Positions 42,777 through 51,085 of a stretch of DNA of 64,000 nucleotides are shown piece after piece. Made by a program: the position numbers and the translations under genes. The number at the start of each line of letters is the position of its first letter. Positions within the stretch are counted from its first letter, which is position 1. Origin of the DNA: an uncultured Acetobacteraceae bacterium (GTDB lineage Bacteria > Pseudomonadota > Alphaproteobacteria > Acetobacterales > Acetobacteraceae). Where the stretch lies: contig CAIYDT010000050.1 of NCBI GenBank assembly GCA_903924985.1, forward strand, positions 1 to 64,000. The letters run 5' to 3'. Under the pieces are notes generated by a model that had not been told where the DNA came from, made no database searches, and was given only the letters and a program-made list of their open reading frames with translations.

Positions 42777-45064
42777 TCGGCCAATCCCCCCGCCGCAAAG
42801 AGGACCCGCGGCTTCTCACCGGCAAGGGCCGCTACAGCGACGATACCAACCTGCACGGGCAAGCCTATGCGTTCATGCTGCGCTCCCCGTACGCGCACGC
42901 CCGCATTCGCGGCGTCGATATCGCCGCGGCCGCAAAAGCGCCCGGCGTGCTGGCGGTGCTGACCGGGCACGACATGCTGGCGGATGGGTTGAAACCGATC
43001 CCGCACGCCGTTTGGTCCGGGCACCCCGCCGAAGTGCCGTTGCCCAACACCGACGGCTCCGTCGCACCCATCGCCGAACAGTACCCGATGGCGATCGGTC
43101 AGGTGGTGCATGTGGGGGACATCGTGGCGATGGTCGTCGCCGTATCGGTCACCGCCGCGAAGGACGCCGCGGAACTGGTGGCGGTTGACTACGAACCGTT
43201 GCCGTCCGTCAGCCACGGCCTCGCAGCCGCCGAACCGGGCGCGCCACAGGTGCGCGACGACATGGCATCGAATGTCTGCATTGACTCGCTGGTGGGTGAC
43301 GAGGCCGCCACGACCGCCGCGTTCGCGAGCGCTGCCCACACCGTGTCGTTGACCACCTGGATCCAGCGCGTCGCCGGCGTCCCAATGGAACCGCGCGCCG
43401 CAGTGGGCGAATACGATCCCACCACCGGCAAATACACCCTGCATGCCGGCGCGGGTGGCGCGGTGCGGCCAAAGGCCGATCTGGTCGCCATCATGGGCGT
43501 CGCACCGGGCGATATCCGCATGGTCATGCACGACGTTGGCGGCAACTTCGGCACCCGCGGCGCCACCAATCCGGAGTTCCCGCTGGTGATCTGGGCGGCG
43601 AAACGGGTGGGACGGCCGGTAAAATGGACCTGCGAACGGTCCGAAGCCTTCCTGTGCGACTATCAGGCGCGCGATCTGGCAGCCACGGCGGAATTGGCGC
43701 TGGACGCCGAGGGGCACTTCATCGGCATGCGCGGCTCCAACCTGGTCAACATCGGCGCCCACGCGGTCGGGTTCAGCCCGCTGCAGAAGGGCGTTGCGAT
43801 CGCCTCCAGCATCTACCACGTGCCCGCCGTGCATTTCCGGGCGCGAGGGGCGCTGACCAATACCGCCCCCACCCGCCCCTACCGCAGCGCGGGACGGCCC
43901 GAGGTCATGTATGTCATGGAGCGGCTGATCGACCTCGCCGCGCGCGAAACGGGGATCGACCGCACCGAACTGCGCCGGCGCAATCTGGTGCCGGCGTCGG
44001 CCATGCCGTACCGCAACCCGTTTGGGATGGTGTACGATAGCGGCGAATACCACGCCTGCATGGAATCCGCGCTGCGGCTGGGCGACTGGGACGGTTTCCC
44101 GACCCGCCGGGCCGAAGCGCTGACACGCGGCAAGCGCCGGGGGATTGGGGTCGCCAACTACGTCGATACCGCGACCGGGGTGCCCCGCGAACGCGCCGAG
44201 ATCACCGTGCTACCCGAAGGCGTCGTCGAAGTCGTGCTCGGCACAACCTCCCAGGGGCAGGGCCACGAAACCAGTTTTTCTCAATTGATGACCGAGTTCC
44301 TCGGCGTGCCGTTCGACAGTATCCGGCTGGTGACCGGCGACACCGACCGCGTATCCGTCGGTGGCGGCGCCCACTCCGGGCGGGCGCTACGGATGGGCAG
44401 CGTCGTGATGATGAACGCGTCGCGGGAAATCGTGGAAAAGGCCCGCCGCATCGCCGGGCCGTTGCTGAACGCGCCGCCCGACGGACTGTCTTTCTCCGGC
44501 GGCCGCTTCACAGTCCACGGCACCGACCGTTCGGTGGGCCTGTTCGAGGTCGCCGCCGCCAGCAACGAAGCCCTGGCCGCCGTATCCGATGAGGTCTTCA
44601 ACATCGCCAGCTTCCCCTATGGCAGCCACGTCTGCGAGGTCGAGGTCGATCCCGAAACCGGTGTCGTGGACATCGTAAATTATTCCGCCGTGGACGACGT
44701 GGGGCGCGCGGTGAACCCGATGATCGTGCATGGTCAGGTGCACGGCGGGATCGTACAGGGCGTGGGCCAGGCGCTGCTGGAACAATGCGTCTACGACCCC
44801 GACACCGGCCAGATGCTGTCGGCGTCCTTCATGGACTACGCGATGCCTCGGGCGGATAAATTCCCGTTCTTTCGCACCGAGCTGTCGGAAGTCCCTTCCC
44901 CCACCCATCCCCTCGGCATTCGTCCGGGTGGAGAGGGCGGCACGACTCCGGCACTCGGGGTCGTCATCAACGCCATCGTCGATGCGCTATCGGAATACGG
45001 CGTCACGCATATCGAAATGCCAGCAACCCCGGAGAGGGTCTGGAGAGCCATAAACGGGAGGTAA
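42773..45064 (+). CDS. Molybdopterin-binding subunit of a xanthine dehydrogenase/CoxL-like hydroxylase
   Basis: A 763-residue catalytic subunit of the xanthine-oxidase family. The N-terminal hammerhead domain begins GQSPRRKEDPRLLTGKGRYSDD; the Mo-cofactor domain includes HDVGGNFGTRG, PYRSAGRPEVMYVMERLID and the closing GEGGTTPALGVV. The active-site loop is not the AYRCSFR of true CO dehydrogenase, so it should act on a carbon or nitrogen heterocycle or an aldehyde. The usual partners, the FAD subunit and the two-[2Fe-2S] subunit, are not encoded next to it, which is unusual. The start overlaps the MBL gene stop; a peptide-binding protein follows 9 bp after. Confidence 0.92.
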   Translation: MIGQSPRRKEDPRLLTGKGRYSDDTNLHGQAYAFMLRSPYAHARIRGVDIAAAAKAPGVLAVLTGHDMLADGLKPIPHAVWSGHPAEVPLPNTDGSVAPIAEQYPMAIGQVVHVGDIVAMVVAVSVTAAKDAAELVAVDYEPLPSVSHGLAAAEPGAPQVRDDMASNVCIDSLVGDEAATTAAFASAAHTVSLTTWIQRVAGVPMEPRAAVGEYDPTTGKYTLHAGAGGAVRPKADLVAIMGVAPGDIRMVMHDVGGNFGTRGATNPEFPLVIWAAKRVGRPVKWTCERSEAFLCDYQARDLAATAELALDAEGHFIGMRGSNLVNIGAHAVGFSPLQKGVAIASSIYHVPAVHFRARGALTNTAPTRPYRSAGRPEVMYVMERLIDLAARETGIDRTELRRRNLVPASAMPYRNPFGMVYDSGEYHACMESALRLGDWDGFPTRRAEALTRGKRRGIGVANYVDTATGVPRERAEITVLPEGVVEVVLGTTSQGQGHETSFSQLMTEFLGVPFDSIRLVTGDTDRVSVGGGAHSGRALRMGSVVMMNASREIVEKARRIAGPLLNAPPDGLSFSGGRFTVHGTDRSVGLFEVAAASNEALAAVSDEVFNIASFPYGSHVCEVEVDPETGVVDIVNYSAVDDVGRAVNPMIVHGQVHGGIVQGVGQALLEQCVYDPDTGQMLSASFMDYAMPRADKFPFFRTELSEVPSPTHPLGIRPGGEGGTTPALGVVINAIVDALSEYGVTHIEMPATPERVWRAINGR

Positions 45065-45072
45065 ACGACACC

Positions 45073-46647
45073 ATGCTCAGCCGTCGCAATATATTTCTGG
45101 CCGCCGCCGCCGCGCCACTTGCCCGTCCTTCGATCGCCGCCGAAACCAAAACGTTGCGGATCATGCCGCAGGCCGTGCTGAACACCATCGACCCGGTGTG
45201 GAGCAGCGCCCAGATCGTGCGCAACATGGGGTTCATGGTGTTCGAGACCCTGTACGGCCGCGACGCCGCCATGAACCCCAAGCCGCAGATGCTGGAAGGC
45301 GGCCTGATGGAGGACGGCGGCAAACGCTGGACCCTGAAATTGCGCGAACACCAAACCTTTCATGACGGCACACCCGTTCTGGCGCGCGATTGCATCGCGT
45401 CGCTGCGCCGCTGGATGAAGCGCGACCCCAGCGCGGCGGCGCTGGAGGGCTGGACCGACGAATTGTCGGCCAAGGACGACCGCACCATCGTACTGCGCCT
45501 GAAATATCCCTTCGCCCATCTGCCGGAATTGCTGTCGAAATTCGTGGTGCCCGCCGTGATCATGCCGGAACGGATCGCCCTGACCGACCCCTTCAAGCAA
45601 ATCCCCGAAGCGATCGGCTCCGGCCCGTTCCGCTGGGTCGCCGATGAGCACGTCCTGGCCAGCAAGGCCGTCTTCGCCAGGAACGAAAAATACGTCTCTC
45701 GTAACGAAAAGTCGGATTGGACGTCCGGCGGGCGGCCGGTCTACGTCGACCGGGTCGAGTGGCACATGATCCCGGACGGCGGCACCGCGGTAAACGCGCT
45801 GATGACCGGGGAGATCGACTGGATCGAAATCCCGCTGCCCGACCTCATGCCCATGTTGCGCAAGGCGCCCGGGATCAAGACCGGGCATCTGGACACCTAC
45901 GGCCAGATCATGGCGATGCGGCTAAACCACCTGTCGTACCCCACCAGCGACCTGGGCATCCGCAAGGCCATGTTGGCCGCCATCGACCAGCGGGAGGCGA
46001 TGACGGCGATCATGGGAGGCGATCCCGACAACTGGACGGCGCCGGTCGGTTTCCTGGCCACCGGCAAGAAGGAGATCGACAACGCCGGCCTGGACAACGT
46101 GCGCGGCAAGCGCCCGAAAGCCGAGATCCAGGCGATGCTCGACAAGGCCGGCTACAAAGGCGAGCGCATGGTGCTGCTGCACGCCACGGAACACACGTTC
46201 TTCAATCCCGCCAGCCTGATCGTGGCGCAGCAACTGACCGATGCCGGCATGAACATCGACGACCAGGCGATGGACTGGGGCACGGTGCAGACCCGCCGCA
46301 CCAACCGGGGACAATTGAACGAAGGCGGCTGGTCGATGTTCCCGACGGTGACACCGGTGCCGGAATATACCTCCCCGTTGATCGCCAGCTTCATGCGCGG
46401 CAACGGCAAGGATGCGTTCTTCGGCTGGCCCACTGACCCGGAGGGCGAGCGTATCCACGACGCCTGGGTGCTGGCGACCGATCCGGCGGAGCAAACCCGG
46501 TTGGAAAAGGCATACGAACTTCAGGCATTCAAGACGGTGGCGTTCCTGCCGCTGGGTCGGTACGTGCAGTCCTCGGCCTGGCGGGAGAATATCACGGGGA
46601 TTTTGAAAGGGCCGAGTATTGTGTTCTGGAATGTGAAAAAATCATAA
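45073..46647 (+). CDS. ABC transporter substrate-binding protein, family 5 (peptide/nickel type)
   Basis: A 524-residue periplasmic binding protein. The N terminus LSRRNIFLAAAAAPLARPSI is a Tat-like signal peptide. The mature sequence has the SBP_bac_5 pattern: WTLKLREHQTFHDGTPVLA near residue 93 and SGPFRWVADE near residue 180. It is co-transcribed with the molybdenum hydroxylase and MBL genes, but no DppBCDF-type permeases or ATPases follow, so it either uses a transporter encoded elsewhere or delivers the substrate alone. Confidence 0.9.
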   Translation: MLSRRNIFLAAAAAPLARPSIAAETKTLRIMPQAVLNTIDPVWSSAQIVRNMGFMVFETLYGRDAAMNPKPQMLEGGLMEDGGKRWTLKLREHQTFHDGTPVLARDCIASLRRWMKRDPSAAALEGWTDELSAKDDRTIVLRLKYPFAHLPELLSKFVVPAVIMPERIALTDPFKQIPEAIGSGPFRWVADEHVLASKAVFARNEKYVSRNEKSDWTSGGRPVYVDRVEWHMIPDGGTAVNALMTGEIDWIEIPLPDLMPMLRKAPGIKTGHLDTYGQIMAMRLNHLSYPTSDLGIRKAMLAAIDQREAMTAIMGGDPDNWTAPVGFLATGKKEIDNAGLDNVRGKRPKAEIQAMLDKAGYKGERMVLLHATEHTFFNPASLIVAQQLTDAGMNIDDQAMDWGTVQTRRTNRGQLNEGGWSMFPTVTPVPEYTSPLIASFMRGNGKDAFFGWPTDPEGERIHDAWVLATDPAEQTRLEKAYELQAFKTVAFLPLGRYVQSSAWRENITGILKGPSIVFWNVKKS

Positions 46648-46739
46648 TTTCGAGAGTCATGGCGGAAGGCGCTCCGCTTTTCCGCCGCCCACACGCCTCG
46701 GGCCGCCGGTCGCATTTCCCCCTTGATCTGCGTGCGGTG

Positions 46740-47003
46740 CATGATCCGCCGCCGCCCCAGGTACAACCCCCGCCGCCCACTCTCCTTATGCCGGCACACC
46801 ACCGGATGCGGGGTGCCGGGGGACTCGCGGGGATCGTCGGTCGGCGTCACCCCCTGCCGCACGTAACCGCCGCTGTTGTAGGTGCCGTCGTGCTTGCAGT
46901 GCAGCCCCTCGACCCGAGACCGAAGGTCCGCCGGCAGCGACTCTTACGCCGCGTACATCGAGCGGAACGAGGTATCCCCGCCGATCGGGTGTGGGTCTGC
47001 CAT
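46740..47003 (-). pseudogene. TauD/TfdA-family dioxygenase fragment with in-frame stop
   Basis: The minus strand carries PHPIGGDTSFRSMYAA, then a TAA stop at 46944-46946 where relatives have a tyrosine codon, then ESLPADLRSRVEGLHCKHDG, TYNSGG, DPRESPGTPHPVV and ending in GRRGLYLGRRR. This is the central part of a TauD-type protein. Both the catalytic HxD part and the C-terminal H and R region are absent. The fragment is dead and lies between the solute-binding protein gene and the next LLM gene; no other content was recognised in 46648-47055. Confidence 0.82.
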
Positions 47004-47055
47004 CGAACGCCCTCCCATGTTAGGTTTCGGTCAACATACCAAAGGAAACACCACC

Positions 47056-48213
47056 ATGACATACCTGCGCAGCGGCATCTTCCTCGCCCCGTTCCATAGC
47101 CTGGACGAGAGCCCAATCATGGCGCTGGAACGCGACATGGAACTGCTGCAGCACCTCGACCGGCTGAATTACCATGAGGCATGGGTCGGCGAGCATCATT
47201 CCGGCGGGTTCGAGATCATTGCCTCCCCCGAGTTGTTCATTGCCTCCGCCGCCGAGCGGACGAAGCATATCCGGCTTGGAACGGGCGTGGTGTCCCTGCC
47301 CTACCACAACCCCTTCATCCTGGCCGACCGCATGGTGCAACTGGATTACCAGACCCGAGGACGCGCCATGATGGGCGTCGGGCCGGGCTCACTGGTGCAC
47401 GACGCCAAAAAGCAGGGCATCGTGCCGGCCAATCAGCGCCGCATGATGAACGAGTCCCTCGACGTCATCATCGACCTGATGAAGGGGGAGACCATCACTC
47501 GCAAAACCGACTGGTTCGACCTGCAAGACGCCCGCCTGCAACTGCCGCCCTACACCCGCCCGCGGATGGAGATGGCGGTCGCTGCCGCACGCTCCCCCGC
47601 CGGGGCTTTGGCGGCCGGGCGGCATGGCATCGGCATGCTGTCGATCGGCGGCACCACCCACGAGTCCATGACGCACCACGCCGGCAACTGGGATCTGTAC
47701 GCGGAACAGTGCAAGCTGCACGGGCACGTGCCGGACCGCAAGAACTGGCGCCTGGTGACGATGATGCACATCGCCGAAACCCGCGAGAAAGCCCAGGCGA
47801 ATGTGAAGCACGGGCTGGACAACTACTGCGACTACTACCGCGACGTCGCGACCTTCCCGCTGGTGCCGGCCGACGTCACCGACCGCCTCGGCTACATGTT
47901 GAATAGCGGCATGGTCTGCATCGGCACCCCCGACGACGCCATCGCCTTCATCGAGCGCCTATTGAAAGGCACCGGCGGCTTCGGCGTCATCATGGAGCTG
48001 GCACAGAACTGGGCCGATTGGGAGCAAACCAAGCGCCACTACGAACTGATGGCCCGCTACGTGCACCCCCACTTCCAAGGCACCCGCGAATGGCGCAACG
48101 ACAGCTACGAATTCGCCCGCGTGCACCACGAGGACTTCATCAGCCAGTCGCACGCCGCCATCAAGGCGGAGATCGACCGGTTGGCGGAGCAGCGACGGCT
48201 GGCGGGAGAGTAA
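47056..48213 (+). CDS. LLM class flavin-dependent oxidoreductase (limonene-monooxygenase-like)
   Basis: A 385-residue luciferase-like monooxygenase. It begins LRSGIFLAPFHSLDESPIMA and has HEAWVGEHHSGGFEIIASPE near residue 38 and HIRLGTGVVSLPYHNPFILA near residue 75, then RAMMGVGPGSL. The length and these motifs are those of the FMNH2-dependent, reductase-partnered enzymes (limonene 1,2-monooxygenase type). The ATG at 47056 follows AAAGGAA; the open extension upstream runs through the dead TauD fragment. It is convergent with the 700-residue gene. No flavin reductase is adjacent. Confidence 0.88.
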   Translation: MTYLRSGIFLAPFHSLDESPIMALERDMELLQHLDRLNYHEAWVGEHHSGGFEIIASPELFIASAAERTKHIRLGTGVVSLPYHNPFILADRMVQLDYQTRGRAMMGVGPGSLVHDAKKQGIVPANQRRMMNESLDVIIDLMKGETITRKTDWFDLQDARLQLPPYTRPRMEMAVAAARSPAGALAAGRHGIGMLSIGGTTHESMTHHAGNWDLYAEQCKLHGHVPDRKNWRLVTMMHIAETREKAQANVKHGLDNYCDYYRDVATFPLVPADVTDRLGYMLNSGMVCIGTPDDAIAFIERLLKGTGGFGVIMELAQNWADWEQTKRHYELMARYVHPHFQGTREWRNDSYEFARVHHEDFISQSHAAIKAEIDRLAEQRRLAGE

Positions 48214-48223
48214 CCCCCGGCCG

Positions 48224-50326
48224 CTACCAGCCCTCGCCCCGCGCCACCGCGATCGTCCGCTGCGCGGCGGTGCGCATCAGTGGGATGTCCGCCAGCTTCC
48301 GGCCGCTGGACAGGCAATGGGCCAGGATCAGAAAATCCTTCCAGCGGCCCTGATGCGGCTTCTCCGACGTCGCGCGCGCCCAGAGGGTCAATAACAACAA
48401 CCGCTCCGCCCAGGCGCCGCGCAGCTTTTCCAGCCCCTCGTCCAGCACCAGCCGCAAGGCCTTCGCGCTGTCGCGCCGGGGCACGCCGGCCACGAGGTCG
48501 TGAATCGCCTTGCTGTCCTCGAACCAGGTGGCGAACATGTCGTTGCCCCTTGTCCAGGTCTCGCTCCGCCGCAGGGACGTGGCGATGGCGGGTTCGGTGC
48601 GCTCCTCCGGCGTGAGCTCCGCGAACAGCCGAGCCGTGTCTTCCGAGGGATCGAGCGCTCGGTCTTTCCAGTCCGATGCGCCGATCCGTTCGGCGACGTT
48701 CAGCAGCCCGGCGGGCGGCAGCGTCCCGGCGGCCAGATTGGCGGCGATGGCATGTTGCACCGCCGCGTCGGCGAAGCCGCGGTCCACTTCGGCCGACGGT
48801 GCGGTTTGGCGCAACATGTCGAGGCTCTGCTTGATGTCTCGGCGGGGTTCGTCCGGCATGCAGGTGGTATCGGTCACGCCATTCTTCAGCAGGATCATCG
48901 CGAACAGACCCGTGCGGCCGGTCCGGCTGGCGAACATCAGGGACTGCGCCCCGACGCCGTCGATCATTGAGGCGACGATGCTCACGTCCGCCCCCGGCGG
49001 CCAGGGCGCGATTTCCACGCCTTTCTCCCGCGCCTTGCGGATCGCGCGGTCCACGGCCGGGCGATCCCCGACCGGCACCCAGTTGCGCACCGCGATGATG
49101 CGGCGCAGCGATACCGGCGCCATGGTATCGGGCACCGCGGTCTGTTCCAGCGCCGCCGCCGCGGCCTGCCGGACCTCCGGCGCGGGATCGAGCAGCATCG
49201 GCGGCACCGCCTCCCGCGCCACCGGATTGGATGACAGCGCGAGTTCGTGGGCGATATAGGCACGCATCGCGGGCGGCGCGGCGGCGGTGACCTCCATCAC
49301 GGCTTCGATGAGTTCGAAGGGATCGCCGATCTCCGCCGCCATATTCCCGATCAGATCGCGCATCATGCCCGGCAGCGCTTCCGGCGCCACAGCAGGGGAA
49401 ATCGAGGCGCCGGCCATCGCGAAAGCCTCCGCTGCCTCCGGCGACACGGGCAGCCGGGCATGGCTGAACGTGGTGGGGAGGAAAGACCAGTCCTCCACTT
49501 GCAACACCTTACTGTCCGCCAGCGCCAGGATCCGCTGTTCGTAATCCTTGACCAAATCGTTGGCCCAATCCCAGCCGCGTTCCACCTGGTAGCGGATGAA
49601 CTCCAGCTGCGTCCCCAGCATGGCTTGCACCGACGCGATCAGCGCATCGTCGCGCCGTTTGGCGGTGCAGGCGGCAACATAGAGATCGACGATCGTGTCG
49701 AGACAGTCCGGGTGTTGGTCCATCCATGCCATGTCGGCGTCGTTCGGTCCGACGCGTTGGTTTTTGCGCAGCTTCGCGGCGGTGCGGTTGGCGATGGCGC
49801 GCACGCGTTCGGCGGCATTGGCGGGCAGCGCTTCCCGGCTCGGCGCCAGCCTGTCCATCAGCATGGACACCAGATCGTCCGGCGCCAGGCCCCCGAACGG
49901 GCCGTCGTCGTCGTCGAGGTCGTCGTCCAGTTCGTCGATCCAGGTCCGGACCTGCTTGAAGGCCTGGGCGACATCGCCATCGAACATGACCACCGCCGCC
50001 GGCGCCGGGCCATCATCGTCCATATCGTAATGAACGGCGACCGCCGCCCGGAAGGCGGCGTGCTGAATCAACACCATGAAATGGTCGTCCAACGGCGTGG
50101 GCAATAGCGCGATCTGGCCGCCGCCGGTCACGTCGAAGGTGTCCAGCGGATCGGGCGTTAGCGTCTTGGCCGCTTTACGGAGCGCGGCCTTGGTACGCGT
50201 GGCCCGGTAGGCAGCGCGCCCTTCTGGTTCGAGCAGAAACTCGCCCACGACGGACGTCGCGAGCTCGGCCAACGCATCGTCGAGCTTCTCGCGAGAGGGT
50301 TTGGAGGTTCGGGGACGTCTGGCCAT
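48224..50326 (-). CDS. 700-residue HEAT-like protein, function unknown
   Basis: A 700-residue cytoplasmic protein that I cannot place in a named family. It begins with a basic, polar MARRPRTSKPSREKL and has an acidic run DELDDDLDDDDG near residue 135. The middle part is helical and Ala-rich and carries at least one clear HEAT-type repeat (PMLLDPAPEVRQAAAAALE, around residue 385). No signal peptide, membrane helix or catalytic motif is visible. HEAT-like proteins usually hold other proteins. It is on the same strand and just downstream of engB (about 70 bp), but a functional link with membrane insertion is only a guess. Confidence 0.8.
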   Translation of the reverse strand: MARRPRTSKPSREKLDDALAELATSVVGEFLLEPEGRAAYRATRTKAALRKAAKTLTPDPLDTFDVTGGGQIALLPTPLDDHFMVLIQHAAFRAAVAVHYDMDDDGPAPAAVVMFDGDVAQAFKQVRTWIDELDDDLDDDDGPFGGLAPDDLVSMLMDRLAPSREALPANAAERVRAIANRTAAKLRKNQRVGPNDADMAWMDQHPDCLDTIVDLYVAACTAKRRDDALIASVQAMLGTQLEFIRYQVERGWDWANDLVKDYEQRILALADSKVLQVEDWSFLPTTFSHARLPVSPEAAEAFAMAGASISPAVAPEALPGMMRDLIGNMAAEIGDPFELIEAVMEVTAAAPPAMRAYIAHELALSSNPVAREAVPPMLLDPAPEVRQAAAAALEQTAVPDTMAPVSLRRIIAVRNWVPVGDRPAVDRAIRKAREKGVEIAPWPPGADVSIVASMIDGVGAQSLMFASRTGRTGLFAMILLKNGVTDTTCMPDEPRRDIKQSLDMLRQTAPSAEVDRGFADAAVQHAIAANLAAGTLPPAGLLNVAERIGASDWKDRALDPSEDTARLFAELTPEERTEPAIATSLRRSETWTRGNDMFATWFEDSKAIHDLVAGVPRRDSAKALRLVLDEGLEKLRGAWAERLLLLTLWARATSEKPHQGRWKDFLILAHCLSSGRKLADIPLMRTAAQRTIAVARGEGW

Positions 50327-50398
50327 GGCATGTTCCGCCGTTGGAGTCGCGGCCCGGACTCGGCCGCGCGACAGGTTAGCGAATGCCAGCGGCGCGCT

Positions 50399-51085
50399 CT
50401 ACTCCGCCTGAGCGGCCAGCAGCGCCCGCAGTTCCGGTATCCCGAACCCTGTCTCGCTGCTGGTGGTCAGCAGCGTCGGGAACGCGGCGGGATGTTTGGC
50501 GATCAGCGCCTGAACCTCGGCTTGCTTCTTCACCAGCGCCACCGCCTTCACCCCGTCCGCCTTGGTCAGCACCACGAAATACGTCACCGCCGCGCGGTCC
50601 AGCAGGCCCATGACCTTGATGTCCAGCGGCTTCACCTCGATGCGGGCGTCCAGCAGCAGCACGACCCGGCGCAGCGTGGGGCGCCCGCGCAGGTAGTCGA
50701 ACATCAGGTCCTGCCAGTCGCCTTTGATCTCCTTGGACGCCTTGGCGTAGCCGTAGCCCGGCATGTCCACCAGGGTCATCCGGTCGCCCAGGTTGAAGAA
50801 GTTGAGCTGGCGGGTGCGCCCCGGCTCCGACGACGTGCGCGCCAGGTGGTTGCGGCCCGTCAGAGCGTTGAGCAGCGACGATTTGCCCACGTTGGATCGC
50901 CCGGCGAAGGCGATCTCCGGCCGGTCCATCGGGGGCAGTTGGTCCAAACGCTGAGAGGCGTAGTAGAACTGGCATTCGGCGGCGAACAGCAGGCGGCCCT
51001 TCTCCAGCGCCGCCGCCTGTTCCTCCGGTGTCAGGCTCTCGCCAGGCTCGGTTTGTCCAGCTTGGTCTGGCGCATGATCAGCCAT
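50399..51085 (-). CDS. engB: Ribosome-assembly GTPase EngB (YsxC/YihA)
   Basis: A 228-residue GTPase needed for large-subunit assembly. G1 is AGRSNVGKSSLLNAL near residue 61, then the family stretch EPGRTRQLNFFNLGD, G3 DMPGYGYAKAS, and G4 LTKADGVK. It overlaps the 3' end of yidC by 55 bp and closes the rpmH-rnpA-yidD-yidC-engB order. Confidence 0.95.
   Translation of the reverse strand: MADHAPDQAGQTEPGESLTPEEQAAALEKGRLLFAAECQFYYASQRLDQLPPMDRPEIAFAGRSNVGKSSLLNALTGRNHLARTSSEPGRTRQLNFFNLGDRMTLVDMPGYGYAKASKEIKGDWQDLMFDYLRGRPTLRRVVLLLDARIEVKPLDIKVMGLLDRAAVTYFVVLTKADGVKAVALVKKQAEVQALIAKHPAAFPTLLTTSSETGFGIPELRALLAAQAE

Noticed and set aside
42773-45064. True carbon monoxide dehydrogenase (CoxL form I)
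   Set aside because: The form I active-site motif AYRCSFR is absent; the equivalent position reads PYRSAGRPE, so CO oxidation is not supported.
46882-47055. N-terminal extension of the LLM gene at 47056
   Set aside because: It overlaps a TauD remnant on the other strand and the true start has a good Shine-Dalgarno sequence.
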